Of a DNA stretch of 64,000 bases, positions 43,167 through 53,551 are shown piece after piece. This stretch comes from Octadecabacter antarcticus 307 (GTDB lineage Bacteria > Pseudomonadota > Alphaproteobacteria > Rhodobacterales > Rhodobacteraceae). The stretch is taken from NCBI RefSeq assembly GCF_000155675.2, contig NC_020911.1, positions 2,408,501 through 2,472,500 on the forward strand. Reading direction: 5' to 3'. The first letter of the stretch is position 1, and every line of letters begins with the position of its first letter. The notes below the pieces were generated by a model. It was not told the DNA's origin and did no database searches. It saw only the letters and a list, made by a program, of their open reading frames with translations. The translations under genes and the position numbers were made by a program.

Positions 43167-44259
43167 GAACGTCGCCCTCATTAAGTCTTGTGGTCAAGTG
43201 ATCACCGCCAAGCGTGCCACGTCAAGAACCCCGTCGACAAGTATATGAAAACCCGCTTGATTTGAACGCAGTCCGATGGCGTCAAGTGGGTTGTACAGGT
43301 ATCGCCACGGCGGGTTGTGCGGGTTGTGCGGGTTGTCTTTCAAAAGCACATAGGCCTGAGCGTATGATCTAGGCACGTGCCAGCCGCACTTTCGCAACTC
43401 TCGCGAAACAGGCTGATCGGTCTGGAAACAAAAACGCGAATGTCCCGATTTCTTTCCACCAGCCAGCTGCCAAAGCCCTATGATTACAATGGCCGCGTGA
43501 CATCATCCAAACACTTCATTTTTGACGGAGCCGGAGCCGGAGACACTGGCTTGATCATTGATTTAGATGGCCTGTCGACTGGGAAGCACCAGATCGGACC
43601 TGAGTTGTACCCGCGCCGCGCCGAAAGACTTGAGATTCAAAGCCCGTCGAACACGCCGTCCGTGTTGCCTTTTTTTGTCAAAGGCGCTTTGATTGAAGCG
43701 GATATTGGTCCGCAAGTTGGCGAATGCTGCCGTCGACGATTGATGTTACCGAGCGGTCCTTGGTTGTCACGGTTTATGCCAGAGCACGCGCAGTATTTTA
43801 GGACAGCACCCGCCAGTTTGGTTTGCCAGATAGTCTGGCAATCAAGCCCTCTGCCAATCCCTCAGCCAGACACTCCAGACCCAAGTCTTCGCTTTGAATA
43901 TTAAATATGCGGACAATAATCGTCGGTCACATTTGTGCTCGGCTCAACGGCAACCTGTTCCATCGTTCGTGAGTTCGGACGTCGCCTCATTGAAAATCAA
44001 CAGACCAACGCCGCCACCACAACCAAACTGGACCGAGCCATGGCAACGCATAGTTTCGCAGATACGGCGAGAAATATTCACAGCGCTTTTGTATGTGTTT
44101 TCCAGAACCCGCTGTGGCTGGTGGCTGCAGAATCCATTTTGCTGGACACTATGGGTTGAATCCATTATGTTAAAAATAAAATTAAGCATAAAAAAATTTT
44201 AACCCGCGACTAGTATGGCGTGAATAAACGTTCCAGCTACCGGCGCAGAAGGAAATATT
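43167..44259. other. 1.1-kb stretch without a recognisable gene
   Basis: The longest open frame (43377-43904, plus strand) has no motif I recognise, has several rare-looking cysteine/proline runs and no clear ribosome site. It is probably not coding or is old debris. The stretch near 43305-43335 holds three tandem GCGGGTTGT-like units. Base composition turns AT-rich towards the RTX gene, whose promoter should lie near 44170-44240. Confidence 0.45.
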
Positions 44260-45612
44260 ATGGCCCATTCATTCGATACGTTCCTTGATTCTACTACCCA
44301 CAACTTTGATCTTGCCGATATGAGCTCATCTCAGATGAGCCTAGCTGACTTAGGAACCCCCACATATCCTGCCACTCCATGGGGCAGTTTCTTTTCTTTT
44401 TTCTCCAGTGGTAGTTATTCGGTCGGTGGCACTCAAAGCAGCGATAACCCGGTCTTTGGAACCCTTGCTTCTGATACTTTTCTTTTCACAGATGCAAGTT
44501 TCACGGTTGACGGCGGTGGCGGTGCCGATTCGATTAATGGCGGATCGGGCAATAACCTAATCAGAACGGGTATCGGCGCTGATACCATTATTCTCCAATC
44601 TGGGAATAACGTGATCCTAAGTGAAGGTGGCGCGAATACCGTCGCTGTGACATTTGGAAACAATTACATTGTTACGGGTAACGGTGCTGATAGCATCACT
44701 GCCACATCCGGGAATAACATTATCAACGCTGGCGATGGCGCGAACACGATTACTGTGACGTCAGGCACAAACCATATTACCACGGGTATCGGTGCCGACA
44801 GTATTACGACTGCCGGTACAACTGGTGAATTCAATTATATCCATGCTGGCGACGGCGCCAACACAATCACAACCGCGGATAGTAATGACTTTATCTGGGG
44901 CGGCGCCCATGCCGATACCATCACGTCCGGCGCAGGCCAAGATGTAGTTCGTGCTGGAAACGGAGCTAACACTATCACGACCGGTCCAGGCGATGACGTA
45001 GTCCATACTGGCGTAGATGTTGATACGGTTTCAACGGGTGACGGTGACGACAGAATCCACATCAAAGGTGGCACTGACACAATTGCTGCAGCGACAGGCA
45101 ACGACACTCTGATTGCCCATTTTGAGTCAGCTGGAAGCGTTGTCAGCATCAACTCTCTCTCCGGTAATGTTGAAATTGGATACTCCGGAAATATTTCCGG
45201 GCTCGGCGTCGCGAGCTTCTTGGGTGTTGAGAACTTCAACATCACCTCGGGTGAACACAACGACATCATTACGACGGGCGGCGGTAATGACGTGATTGCG
45301 ACAGGCTTGGGTGACGACATTATTAATGCCGGGCAAAACGATGACAGTTTGAGGGGTGGCGGAGGAGCCGACACGTTCATTTTTGCCGGTGGCGATGGGG
45401 ATGACACAATACATGATTTTGGAGATGGAGCAGACCTTTTCCATATCACGGGAGGTATTACCGGTTGGGGCACCGCAACCTATAATGCCGGCGGTAGTGG
45501 CGATACTGTGATCAGCTTCAATGCGTCTTTGACAGCTATAACTACTGACACTGACTCGACAATCACCCTAGTGGGTGGGGATTTTAGCCTTATCCAGATC
45601 GATTTCATTTAG
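44260..45612 (+). CDS. RTX-type calcium-binding repeat protein (450 aa)
   Basis: An acidic, glycine-rich protein with no cleavable signal, as in type-I-secreted proteins. The N-terminal 85 residues are Ser/Phe-rich. From there to about residue 300 it is built of short repeats alternating between G-x-G-A-D-x-I and S-G-N-N-x-I units, roughly 18 residues per pair. Classical units (GGNDVIATGLGDDIINAGQN, DDSLRGGGGADTFIF) come near the C-terminus, followed by a SerralysinC/M10-like tail (HDFGDGADLFHITGG) that is usual for type I secretion. Many ligand Asp positions carry Asn. No secretion genes are adjacent. Single-gene unit with a terminator. Confidence 0.85.
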   Translation: MAHSFDTFLDSTTHNFDLADMSSSQMSLADLGTPTYPATPWGSFFSFFSSGSYSVGGTQSSDNPVFGTLASDTFLFTDASFTVDGGGGADSINGGSGNNLIRTGIGADTIILQSGNNVILSEGGANTVAVTFGNNYIVTGNGADSITATSGNNIINAGDGANTITVTSGTNHITTGIGADSITTAGTTGEFNYIHAGDGANTITTADSNDFIWGGAHADTITSGAGQDVVRAGNGANTITTGPGDDVVHTGVDVDTVSTGDGDDRIHIKGGTDTIAAATGNDTLIAHFESAGSVVSINSLSGNVEIGYSGNISGLGVASFLGVENFNITSGEHNDIITTGGGNDVIATGLGDDIINAGQNDDSLRGGGGADTFIFAGGDGDDTIHDFGDGADLFHITGGITGWGTATYNAGGSGDTVISFNASLTAITTDTDSTITLVGGDFSLIQIDFI

Positions 45613-45634
45613 AGCTAAAAACAGTCTCGACAGA

Positions 45635-45670
45635 CCCCCTTGCTGCATAATGCGCAGCATGGGGGCATTT
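45635..45670 (+). terminator. Terminator-like hairpin after the RTX gene
   Basis: CCCCCTTGCTGC pairs with GCAGCATGGGGG (one mismatch in twelve), beginning 22 bases after the stop codon. The T-tract that follows is weak (CATTTCT). Confidence 0.6.
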
Positions 45671-46427
45671 CTATGCAGTCGAGCAAGTGTCAGGTTTTGA
45701 TCCTGCAACCTTCATTATATCACTAAGGTACTATAATCGCTGTATGGGCGAGTAGTGGCCGCTCAAAGCGCTGTACTGTGATAGCTGCCCCGCGCGTTTG
45801 GTCCAAAAAAAGCCATCACACCTATTGGGGTCTAGGGTCGTTTTACCCCTCTATTTCAACCGGTTGATGCAACACCTTAATCTTTTTGAAAAGATGGCGT
45901 GAGCCCGTTGAAGTAACTTCGTTGCATATACTTTTACAGACAAACCGAAGTCGCTGATCTGGGAGTGATGGCAAATCTGGGGACGTTGAGGTCGATTGGG
46001 TGTGGTTTTGAGCGCTTATCATCATCGATTCAGCCGCTCTTTGCGCCAATTCTGTGGGAACGCGAAAAGATATCACGGGGGCTGATCGGGCATTTGTCTT
46101 TGCGATCGATTGCCCGAAGAGTTTCCCGAACATATTGACCGGATGCATGATTTACGCGCGGCTGCTGCACATTTTGCCATATTATTTGATAAACTACCAC
46201 AGGGTCAATCGCACGGTCCATTCAGCTTAAATCGATGTGCAGCCGACCGCGGACGATCATATTTCAGTTCTGCGCAAAGAGCGGATGCTTCTGAAAGATA
46301 AGGTCTATGCCTATTTGACAGATAAGTAGTCATTGCAAAGCGCGTCGCGCAGCTGGGCCTGACTAGAAACCAAGACGGGCGCTCGTGACACGCGGGTGTT
46401 CGCTATGACAAGCGTCGTATCGAAAGC
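45671..46427. other. Stretch of about 760 bases, probably gene debris
   Basis: No intact gene. A short plus-strand frame at 46231-46329 (ISVLRKERMLLKDKVYAYL) weakly resembles the C-terminal half of small YdcH/DUF465 helical proteins but has no start. The rest shows nothing recognisable. Confidence 0.35.
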
Positions 46428-47243
46428 CTATTCCGGCACCCCAAATGTCAGGGCGGCCCATAGGGTTTCCCATACGATCTCTGCCTCGGCCGCCAGTTCA
46501 TTTGAGGGTTCGCGCAGCACGACGGCATCAACCAGATAACTGAAACCCGCCTTGACGGGCAGGGTGGCAATGCCATTCGCATCGGTGCGGTGCAGGGTGA
46601 TATCGACTGTGCCGTCTGGCGCTTTTTCAAACAGTTCAACCTGTGCATCGCCGCGCAGATCGTCGAGGTAATACAGCTGCACCCGCAAACCGTTGCTCAG
46701 GTCATCGGTATATGGATTGTCGAGGGCGACAAATTCAATCGCCAGCCCGCTGCGAAAATCACTGCCGATGCTGTTGCCAGCACCAACAAGGGTTTTGGCA
46801 AACCGCCAATAGCCTTCGACAAACCCTGTCCGGGGCAGGCCGCGCGCGTCATGGATTGCTTCGATGTCGGCAAAATCCTTGTGCGCAGAAAACTTCAGGA
46901 ACTTCGCCCATTCGCTGTAGGTCATTGTTGATAGGGTCGATTGGTAGCTGATGACGTTCAACCCCTCACTGAGGGGTGCGATACTGAGGGCAGGTCGCGC
47001 GCCAAGACGGTTTAAGACGTCACCCTGACGCATACCCGCCGCCACCGTAAATCGTTCAAAGCGCTGCGGCAGGTAGGCAAATTGTGACCCTGCAAACTCT
47101 TGCCCGTTGGTCAATTCACCGATAATCAGATCGCTAGAATCTACTTGGTAGGCAAGCGGTTCAATCCAGAATTCGTGGGCCATAACCTGCGATGGAACGG
47201 GTAGGGCGACAGCAAGGGCAGCAGCGATGGCAAGGATGCGCAT
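46428..47243 (-). CDS. DUF4198-type periplasmic protein, probable metal-uptake partner
   Basis: A 271-residue exported protein: signal MRILAIAAALAVALPVPSQV with cleavage at VMAHEFW, giving a mature N-terminus that starts HEFWIEP. A histidine right at the mature end is typical of DUF4198/NikM-like periplasmic proteins linked to nickel or cobalt uptake. The C-terminal part (GIATLPVKAGFSYLVDAVVL) fits the beta-sandwich of that family. Divergent from a HupE/UreJ gene, whose own first residues after the signal are also HEV. The start at 47243 is required by the signal peptide. Confidence 0.78.
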   Translation of the reverse strand: MRILAIAAALAVALPVPSQVMAHEFWIEPLAYQVDSSDLIIGELTNGQEFAGSQFAYLPQRFERFTVAAGMRQGDVLNRLGARPALSIAPLSEGLNVISYQSTLSTMTYSEWAKFLKFSAHKDFADIEAIHDARGLPRTGFVEGYWRFAKTLVGAGNSIGSDFRSGLAIEFVALDNPYTDDLSNGLRVQLYYLDDLRGDAQVELFEKAPDGTVDITLHRTDANGIATLPVKAGFSYLVDAVVLREPSNELAAEAEIVWETLWAALTFGVPE

Positions 47244-47271
47244 GGGAAACTCCGTTTGGGTTAACGCTAAG

Positions 47272-48588
47272 GTGACGGTTGGGCGGGTGGTGTCAATGGC
47301 CGCACTGGTCTGGATCACATGCGCGTCATTGGCTGCCGCGCATGAAGTTTTGCCAACCATAGGCGATATGGAAATTGTTGACGGACAAATCACCTTCAGC
47401 CTTGAAGGAAACTTTGAGAGCATCGTCGCGGGCATTGATCTGGATGGGCTGAACGACACCGAAGCCGCACCCGAGGCTGAGGTTTACGACATGTTACGCG
47501 CCATGGAACCCGCAGCTTTTGGCGCACAAGTTGCCGGATATTGGCCCACCATGGCCAGTACGATTGACGTGATCGTGGACGGTGAGCGTGTGGCGCTTGA
47601 ATTCAGTGGCATTGAGGTGCCGCAGGTTGGGGATGTTGACGTCGTGCGCCAGTCCACGTTGACCTTTGCGGGGGCTGTGCCAGATGGCGCGCAAGCGGTG
47701 CAAATCGGCTGGCCTGCAGAATACGGCGTGCTGGTGCTGCGTCAAATGGGTGTGGATGGCGGCTGGGATGGCTATTTGTCCGGTGGGGGTCTGACCGATC
47801 CTGTGTCGCTGTCGGGTGGAAATGCGATGTCGCGCGGCGAGGCCTTCGTGCAGTTTATCCCCGTGGGCGTCGAACACATCGTGCCGCTTGGCCTCGATCA
47901 TATTTTGTTTGTACTGGGGCTGTTTTTTTTGTCGGTTAGATTGCGCCCGCTTCTGGCCCAGATCACCGCCTTTACGGCCGCACACACCGTTACGTTGGCG
48001 CTGGCGACGTTGGGCTATGTGAATATCCCCAACGAATATATGTGGATTGTGGAAAGCATCATCGCCCTGTCCATCGTCTATATCGCGGTCGAGAATGTCT
48101 TTACCGACGGCCTGAACCCTTGGCGCCCTGCGATTATTTTCGGGTTCGGATTGCTGCACGGGCTTGGCTTTGCGTCGGTATTGCAAGCCTACGGTCTGCC
48201 TGACACTGCGGTCATCCCGGCGCTGCTCGGCTTTAACATTGGGGTGGAACTGGGCCAGTTGGCGGTGATCGCCGTGGCCTTCATCATCCTTGTCAGCGCC
48301 ATGCGCTTGTCCGAGGACGGCAAGGCTAATAAAACCGCCGCGTCAATCTATATGGGCGCCGCGATCCTGCTCGTGCCACTGGCCATCATCCCGATCACCG
48401 CGATCGGGCCGGACGCGGTAGAGGCCTATCTGCCGTTGTTGTTTATGGTGGCGGCCCTTGCAGGTCTGGCATCGGCGTCCTGCGCGGTTGAACGGTTCGA
48501 CACCTACCGCCACATGGTCGCGATGCCCGCCAGCATCGGTATTGCTCTGATCGGTGCATATTGGGTGGTGGAACGCGTGTTCCTTTGA
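47272..48588 (+). CDS. HupE/UreJ-family membrane protein, probable nickel/cobalt permease
   Basis: About 438 residues. A signal-like segment ends in SLAAAHEVLP, followed by a periplasmic region of about 190 residues and then seven hydrophobic helices. The HupE hallmark VPLGLDHILFVLGLFFLSV and a second histidine block FGFGLLHGLGFASVL are clear metal-site candidates. Known HupE proteins mediate nickel uptake for hydrogenase or urease, neither of which is here. Start uncertain: GTG 47272 used because ATG 47227 would overlap the divergent gene. ATG 47296 would lack a charged n-region. Confidence 0.8.
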   Translation: MTVGRVVSMAALVWITCASLAAAHEVLPTIGDMEIVDGQITFSLEGNFESIVAGIDLDGLNDTEAAPEAEVYDMLRAMEPAAFGAQVAGYWPTMASTIDVIVDGERVALEFSGIEVPQVGDVDVVRQSTLTFAGAVPDGAQAVQIGWPAEYGVLVLRQMGVDGGWDGYLSGGGLTDPVSLSGGNAMSRGEAFVQFIPVGVEHIVPLGLDHILFVLGLFFLSVRLRPLLAQITAFTAAHTVTLALATLGYVNIPNEYMWIVESIIALSIVYIAVENVFTDGLNPWRPAIIFGFGLLHGLGFASVLQAYGLPDTAVIPALLGFNIGVELGQLAVIAVAFIILVSAMRLSEDGKANKTAASIYMGAAILLVPLAIIPITAIGPDAVEAYLPLLFMVAALAGLASASCAVERFDTYRHMVAMPASIGIALIGAYWVVERVFL

Positions 48589-48627
48589 TCGCTGGACCAG
48601 ATTTGATGTCGTGGCGCGGGACAGGAA

Positions 48628-48665
48628 GGGGTCGAGTGCGGCTGAGTGCAGAATAGGGCGCTAAG
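48628..48665 (+). repeat. Tn3-type terminal inverted repeat, left
   Basis: Begins GGGGTCGAGTGCGGCTGAG and ends GGGCGCTAAG; differs from the right repeat only at two adjacent bases (GC versus TT). Confidence 0.92.
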
Positions 48666-48668
48666 GAT

Positions 48669-51617
48669 TTACGGCCGTGCATTTCGCCATCGATATTCGC
48701 CTGTGAGGAGGATGTGGGCCCATCCAAGTGGCGAGATATACGCCAAGAGGTCTTGCGAGCAATCGAGTCCAGCTTTTCGCCTTTGCGCGACAGCGATGCC
48801 GAGTTGTTTGGTGTTCCAATAGATTATGATTGCGGTCAGCAGGTTCAGACCGGCGATGCGGAAGTGCTGGCCTTCCGTGGTGCGGTCGCGGATTTCGCCT
48901 TGCCGCCCGATCCGCAATGCGCCCTTCAATGCATGGTGGGCCTCGCCTTTGTTGAGGCCTATCTGGGCGCGGCGCTGCATCTCGGTATTGAGCAGCCATT
49001 CGATGATAAACGATGTCCGTTCGACCCGCCCGATTTCGCGCAGCGCCAGTGCCAGGTCGTGTTGCCGCGGTCGCGCCGCCAATTTCTTGAGGAGATGACT
49101 GGGCTGCATCCTGCCGGAGAGCATCGTTGCGATGCTGCGCAAGACATCAGGCCAATTGGCGATGATGGTGGTTTCACGGATGCGCTCGCCCGTCAGGCCC
49201 TTCAGTTCTTTTGGGACAGCTTGCGGGTCAAAGACATGCAACCTCTTGGAGGCGAGGTCGCGGATACGGGGGATGAACATGTATCCAAGCAAGGATGTGG
49301 CGGCAAAAACCAGATCGGTAAACCCGCCAGTGTCGGCATATTATTCTTTGATCTTGCGCCCTGCCTCATTCATGAGCAGCCCGTCTAAGATGTAGGGGGC
49401 TTCGCTTACCGTGGCAGGGATGACCTGTGTGGCGAATGGCGCATATTGATCGGAGACATGAGTGTAGGCTTTCAGCCCAGGCTCCTGTCCATACTTTGCA
49501 TTGATGAGATTCATCGCTTCTCCCTGGCGCGTGGTCGCGAAGAATTGCCCATCACTGGAGGCGGTTTGACCGGCACCCCAGAACTGCGCCATCGGTAAGC
49601 GCGCTTGCGCCTCGATCACCATGGCCACTGCGCGGGCCATGCCCTCGCTTTCGACATGCCAACGTGACAGGCGCGAAAGCTGCATAAAATCATGGGTGCT
49701 GGTTGCACCCGCCATTTTGCTCAGGCCCAGATTGAGCCCTTCCGCCAGCACCACGTTCAGCAATCCGACTTTGTCCCGGCAGGGCGCGCCGGTGTGCAAA
49801 TGGGTGAAGGCCTCGGTGAACCCAGTGGCGCCATCCACCTCCATCAGAATATCCGTGATCCGCGCCTCTGGCAGCCGCCGGTAGAGATCAAGAACGAGAT
49901 CACTGGCTTCCTCTGGAACATCCGCCTCAAGACGTTCGACGCACAAAGTGCCGTCCTCAATGACGCCGCCGGGGAGCGTGCCGGTGCGGGCGGCAACCGC
50001 TAGCCTCTGTAGCCCGTCTTCTAAGCGGTGCTTGCGATCTTTGATCCAGGTTTCTGGATCAAGCGGCATGACCAGCCCCATCGCCCTTGCCGTTTCAATC
50101 GGCACCAAAGCCTGCTTCATGTCGGCATACCGGCGGGAATGTGTGAGCCAGATATCTCCGGACCTGAAGGTGTCGCGCAAATGGAACAACACCGCCACGA
50201 CCCAGAGGCGTTCGCGGTCGGTCTCGGGATCTCGGAAGTGCCCACGCCATTTGGAGCGCGGCAGCAAAAAGGCTGGCGATCCGGTTGGGATACCCTGCTT
50301 TTCTCGGATGACCCCTGCTGCCTTCAACAAAGGCTGGGCCACATCCGCGCAGGTGATATCCAATGCCGATAGCATCCGCCGTGCATAGAGTTTGAACCGA
50401 TGAAACCCCTTTACAACATGGGCCAGAACATCCGCCTTTACGGTTGCTCTGAGCTGCCCAGATTTGGCGACAAGGCTTTCCAAAGCACCCCAACCACAGG
50501 ACGCGTCAACCGCCCCAGCCAAGGCTGCTTCATCACCTTTGGCCATCAATAATGTCGCGCCCAGAGTCTCGAATCCGGCCAGTGTGGCCTCTATCTCCAC
50601 TTGAGCTTCAGCAATGCGCGTGTCGCAAATCTTCTTTGCATCCCGCCAGATCGCTCCCACAATCCGGTCATGGGTTTCGACGACGATATCAGCGACAGCC
50701 GCCGCCCATTCCACAACGCAAACAGCAAGGATGGCCAGGCGCCGATCACTGGTGATGTCCCGAAGCCCATCCGTAAAATATCGCTCCCCCTGACGGCGCA
50801 AGCGCGCAATCCGATGGGCTGGAATGTCACCCAAAACTGTCGAGGACAACGCGACCCCCTGCAAAAATTCCAGCCGGTCGAGTTGACGATTGATATCAGC
50901 GGAGTTCTTCCCCACCTCAAACTGGCGCAGCCAGACGAAACGGCTTGTTCGGTTGTCCATCTCTTCATGAAGCAGGTCATCGAGGCAGCGGCGCATTGCA
51001 CTGTCGAGACGGGCCACAATCCGGGTATCGATCCGTCGTTCGGCGGCAACGAGCGCATCGGCACAATGCCTTTCGATAACCGTCAGCCCAGGTAGAATAA
51101 TCTGTCGCCTGCGACATTCTTCCACAAAACCACGTACCATGCCTTCGCTGGACTGGGCGTCCTCGGCATGTTGATCCAACCAGCTCCGCATTTGCTTGAC
51201 CCGCTTGCCGTTGAACATCTTGTATCCATAGATCTTGCGCAGTGACCCGAGATGATCTCTGCGCGTTTTCTCGCGAGCGGCGTATGGCAGAAGGTCATCC
51301 GGCTTCAATCCAAGCTGGGCGGCCAGAAAGCGCGCCACCTTGTCCGGGATCACCTCGCCAAGTTTCAACAGGCGGCCAGGATAGCGAAAGGCACAAAGCT
51401 GAAGCGCAAAACCGATTTGGTTTTCCGGACGACGGCGTGTGCGAATGTGTCGGATGTCGTCATCGGACAACGTGTAGTGCTTCAACAGTGAAGCCTGATC
51501 AGTGGCGAGCTCAAAAAGCGCTGCACACGTTGACGTGCTGTAAGAACCGTGCGGTGTGCCATCGGGGTGTTCTTTCTTTATGTGGTTGGGTCTTTGAACG
51601 TATACATATCGAGACAA
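48669..51617 (-). pseudogene. tnpA: Tn3-family transposase TnpA with one internal stop
   Basis: A 982-residue DDE transposase in one continuous frame interrupted only by TAA at 49341-49343, right after NEAGRKIKE, where relatives continue with a histidine before YADTGGFTD. Catalytic residues are retained: Asp in LMEVDGATGF, Asp in SSDGQFF, and Glu in GLNKGEAHHAL. The last lies downstream of the stop, so a truncated protein would lack it. The N-terminal DUF4158 region (YTLSDDDIRHIRTRRRPENQ) is intact. The stop codon of the frame lies four bases inside the left terminal repeat. Confidence 0.9.
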
Positions 51618-51687
51618 TCCTCTTGCGGTGTCTTTATCAATGTCTCAATATGACAGTCGCACGAACTCTAAACATATTTGAGACCCC

Positions 51688-52239
51688 ATGGCTAAAGTCG
51701 GATACGCCCGCGTCAGTTCTGTTGGACAGTCCCTGGACGTACAGCGTGAGAAGCTGGGGAGTTGCGATAAGCTGTTCCAAGAAAAACGCAGTGGCACCAC
51801 CGATACCCGCCCCATGCTCAAGCAGTGCTTGGACTATGTCCGCGAAGGCGATCAGTTGATCGTGACCCGCATCGACCGCCTGGCACGCTCAACGCTGCAC
51901 CTCTGCCAGATCGCCGAGACATTACGCGAGAAAGCCGTCGATCTGGTTGTCCTGGATCAGAACATCGACACGTCTGATGCCACTGGCCGTCTGTTATTCA
52001 ATATGTTGGGTGCTATCGGCCAGTTCGAAACCGAGATCCGGGCCGAGCGTCAAATGGACGGGATCAAAAAGGCTAAGGACCGAGGCGTGCAATTTGGAAA
52101 GCGGCCCGCGCTTACAGCCGACCAAATCTTGGAACTGCGTAAAAGACGCGAGCAAGGCATCCTCATAAAGGATCTCATGGCTCTCTACGGCCTCTCAAAA
52201 GCAACAATCTATCGATATCTTGGAACAAAAAACGCCTGA
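51688..52239 (+). CDS. tnpR: Tn3-family resolvase (serine recombinase)
   Basis: A 183-residue resolvase that separates cointegrates at the res site. The nucleophile serine is in GYARVSSVGQ near residue 10, the arginine motif TRIDRLARST near residue 60, and a C-terminal helix-turn-helix (GILIKDLMALYGLSKATIYR) binds res. Intact, unlike tnpA. The 70-base gap to tnpA with the repeated TGTCTCAATATGACA-like segments is the probable res site and shared promoter region. Confidence 0.93.
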   Translation: MAKVGYARVSSVGQSLDVQREKLGSCDKLFQEKRSGTTDTRPMLKQCLDYVREGDQLIVTRIDRLARSTLHLCQIAETLREKAVDLVVLDQNIDTSDATGRLLFNMLGAIGQFETEIRAERQMDGIKKAKDRGVQFGKRPALTADQILELRKRREQGILIKDLMALYGLSKATIYRYLGTKNA

Positions 52240-52264
52240 GGGCAACTTTTGACCCTAAATTACG

Positions 52265-52302
52265 CTTAGCGCCCTATTCTGCACTCAGCCAAACTCGACC
52301 CC
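52265..52302 (-). repeat. Tn3-type terminal inverted repeat, right
   Basis: Plus-strand sequence begins CTTAGCGCCCTATTCTG and ends CGACCCC; inverted copy of 48628-48665. Confidence 0.92.
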
Positions 52303-52675
52303 ACGATGACCCCGCCGCGATCATGTGGCTGCGATTATATCGTCCATCGCAATTCTAAATTCGTCACAGCTGCGGCCCTTGATGACCATCCAGCGGGATC
52401 GCGCGCCCGATTGTGACCGACATTCGGACAAATCGCCCAATACTGCCTTTCAATTGTCGTCGCGTCGGGTGCAGGTCAGCCAAGGTATTCCTTAGCGCAA
52501 AGCCCTTGCAGCCCGCATGAACCCGTCCTATACGCCACTCACTAAATCCCCAGACGGGGGCGGGTGCATCGGGGAGAAATCCTGATCTATCCACCGGTTG
52601 GACCTTTGCTTTCTTAGGAAATGTGGCGGTCTGATACCCCCGTCCAAGGCTATTGAAACCGGAAAGGAAACGACC
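52303..52675. other. Upstream region of rpsB
   Basis: No gene seen. It should contain the rpsB promoter and leader. A weak candidate is TTGCTT at 52606 with TCTGAT 18 bases further. The transposon end lies at its left border, so any promoter further upstream has been displaced. Confidence 0.4.
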
Positions 52676-53476
52676 ATGGCTCTTCCAGAGTTTACTATGC
52701 GCCAGCTTCTCGAAGCAGGCGTTCACTTCGGCCACCAAAAACAGCGGTGGAACCCGAAGATGCAAGAATTCATTTACGGTCAGCGTAACGGCATCCACAT
52801 CATGGACCTGACACAGACGCTGCCAATGTTGGACGCAGCCCTTAACGTTGTGCGCGACACTGTGGCCAAGGGCGGCCGCGTGCTGTTCGTCGGCACCAAG
52901 CGCCAGGCACAGACACCGATCAAAGAAGCTGCTGAAAAGTCAGCACAGTTCTACATGAACCACCGTTGGCTCGGTGGTACGCTCACCAACTGGGAAACGA
53001 TTTCCAAGCGTATTGCGAAGCTTCGCGAAATTGACGAAGCAGCCGAGCGCGGCTTTGAGGGTATGACCAAAAAAGAGCGCCTTGGTATGGAACGTATTCA
53101 GGGCAAACTCGAAGCGTCCTTGGGCGGTATCCGCGATATGGGCGGCGTGCCTGACCTGTTGTTCGTCATCGACGTCAACAAAGAAGACCTCGCCATCGCA
53201 GAAGCCAACAAGCTGGGCATCCCGGTTGTGGCCGTGGTTGACACCAACTGTTCGCCCTCTGGCATTGACTACATTATCCCCGGCAACGACGACGCAGCCC
53301 GCGCCATCGCGCTTTATACCGACCTGGCTGCACGCGCAGCGCTCGACGGGATGACGGCACAAATGGGTGCTGCTGGCATCGACATCGGTGAGATGGAACC
53401 TGCCATTGAAGAAGAAGTTGCAGAGGCCGTTGTAGAAGCTGCACCTGCCGTTGAAGACGCAGTAGCCGCCAAATAA
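52676..53476 (+). CDS. rpsB: 30S ribosomal protein S2
   Basis: A 266-residue S2 protein with the standard opening [40 protein letters not shown], the coiled-coil [20 protein letters not shown], and [20 protein letters not shown]. The acidic alanine-rich tail ([19 protein letters not shown]) is an extension common in alphaproteobacteria. ATG at 52676 has GGAAAGGAAA upstream. Followed 75 bases later by tsf, the near-universal order. Confidence 0.97.
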   Translation: MALPEFTMRQLLEAGVHFGHQKQRWNPKMQEFIYGQRNGIHIMDLTQTLPMLDAALNVVRDTVAKGGRVLFVGTKRQAQTPIKEAAEKSAQFYMNHRWLGGTLTNWETISKRIAKLREIDEAAERGFEGMTKKERLGMERIQGKLEASLGGIRDMGGVPDLLFVIDVNKEDLAIAEANKLGIPVVAVVDTNCSPSGIDYIIPGNDDAARAIALYTDLAARAALDGMTAQMGAAGIDIGEMEPAIEEEVAEAVVEAAPAVEDAVAAK

Positions 53477-53551
53477 GGCCGCGTCTTTAAAGCATTAGAC
53501 CGGAGGCGACACGCGCCTCCGGCACCCTATTCATTCTCAAGGAGACCAAAG

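Larger units (their letters stand above)
48628..52302. mobile_element. Tn3-family transposon, cryptic (tnpA and tnpR only)
   Basis: A 3675-base unit bounded by 38-base terminal inverted repeats that match at 36 positions. It contains divergent tnpA and tnpR with the recombination site between them and no cargo gene. Flanking pentamers AGGAA and ACGAT differ, so no target duplication is visible; either one flank has changed or the unit arose by rearrangement. The left end is 39 bases beyond the hupE stop codon and the right end about 370 bases before rpsB. Confidence 0.9.

Noticed and set aside
43377..43904. Open frame of 175 codons upstream of the RTX gene
   Set aside because: No ribosome site, no recognised motif and unconvincing composition; described as a gene-free stretch instead.
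49341..49343. TAA in tnpA as a recoding or frameshift signal (as in some IS elements)
   Set aside because: The frame continues unchanged after the stop, with no slippery run or overlap, so a point mutation is simpler.
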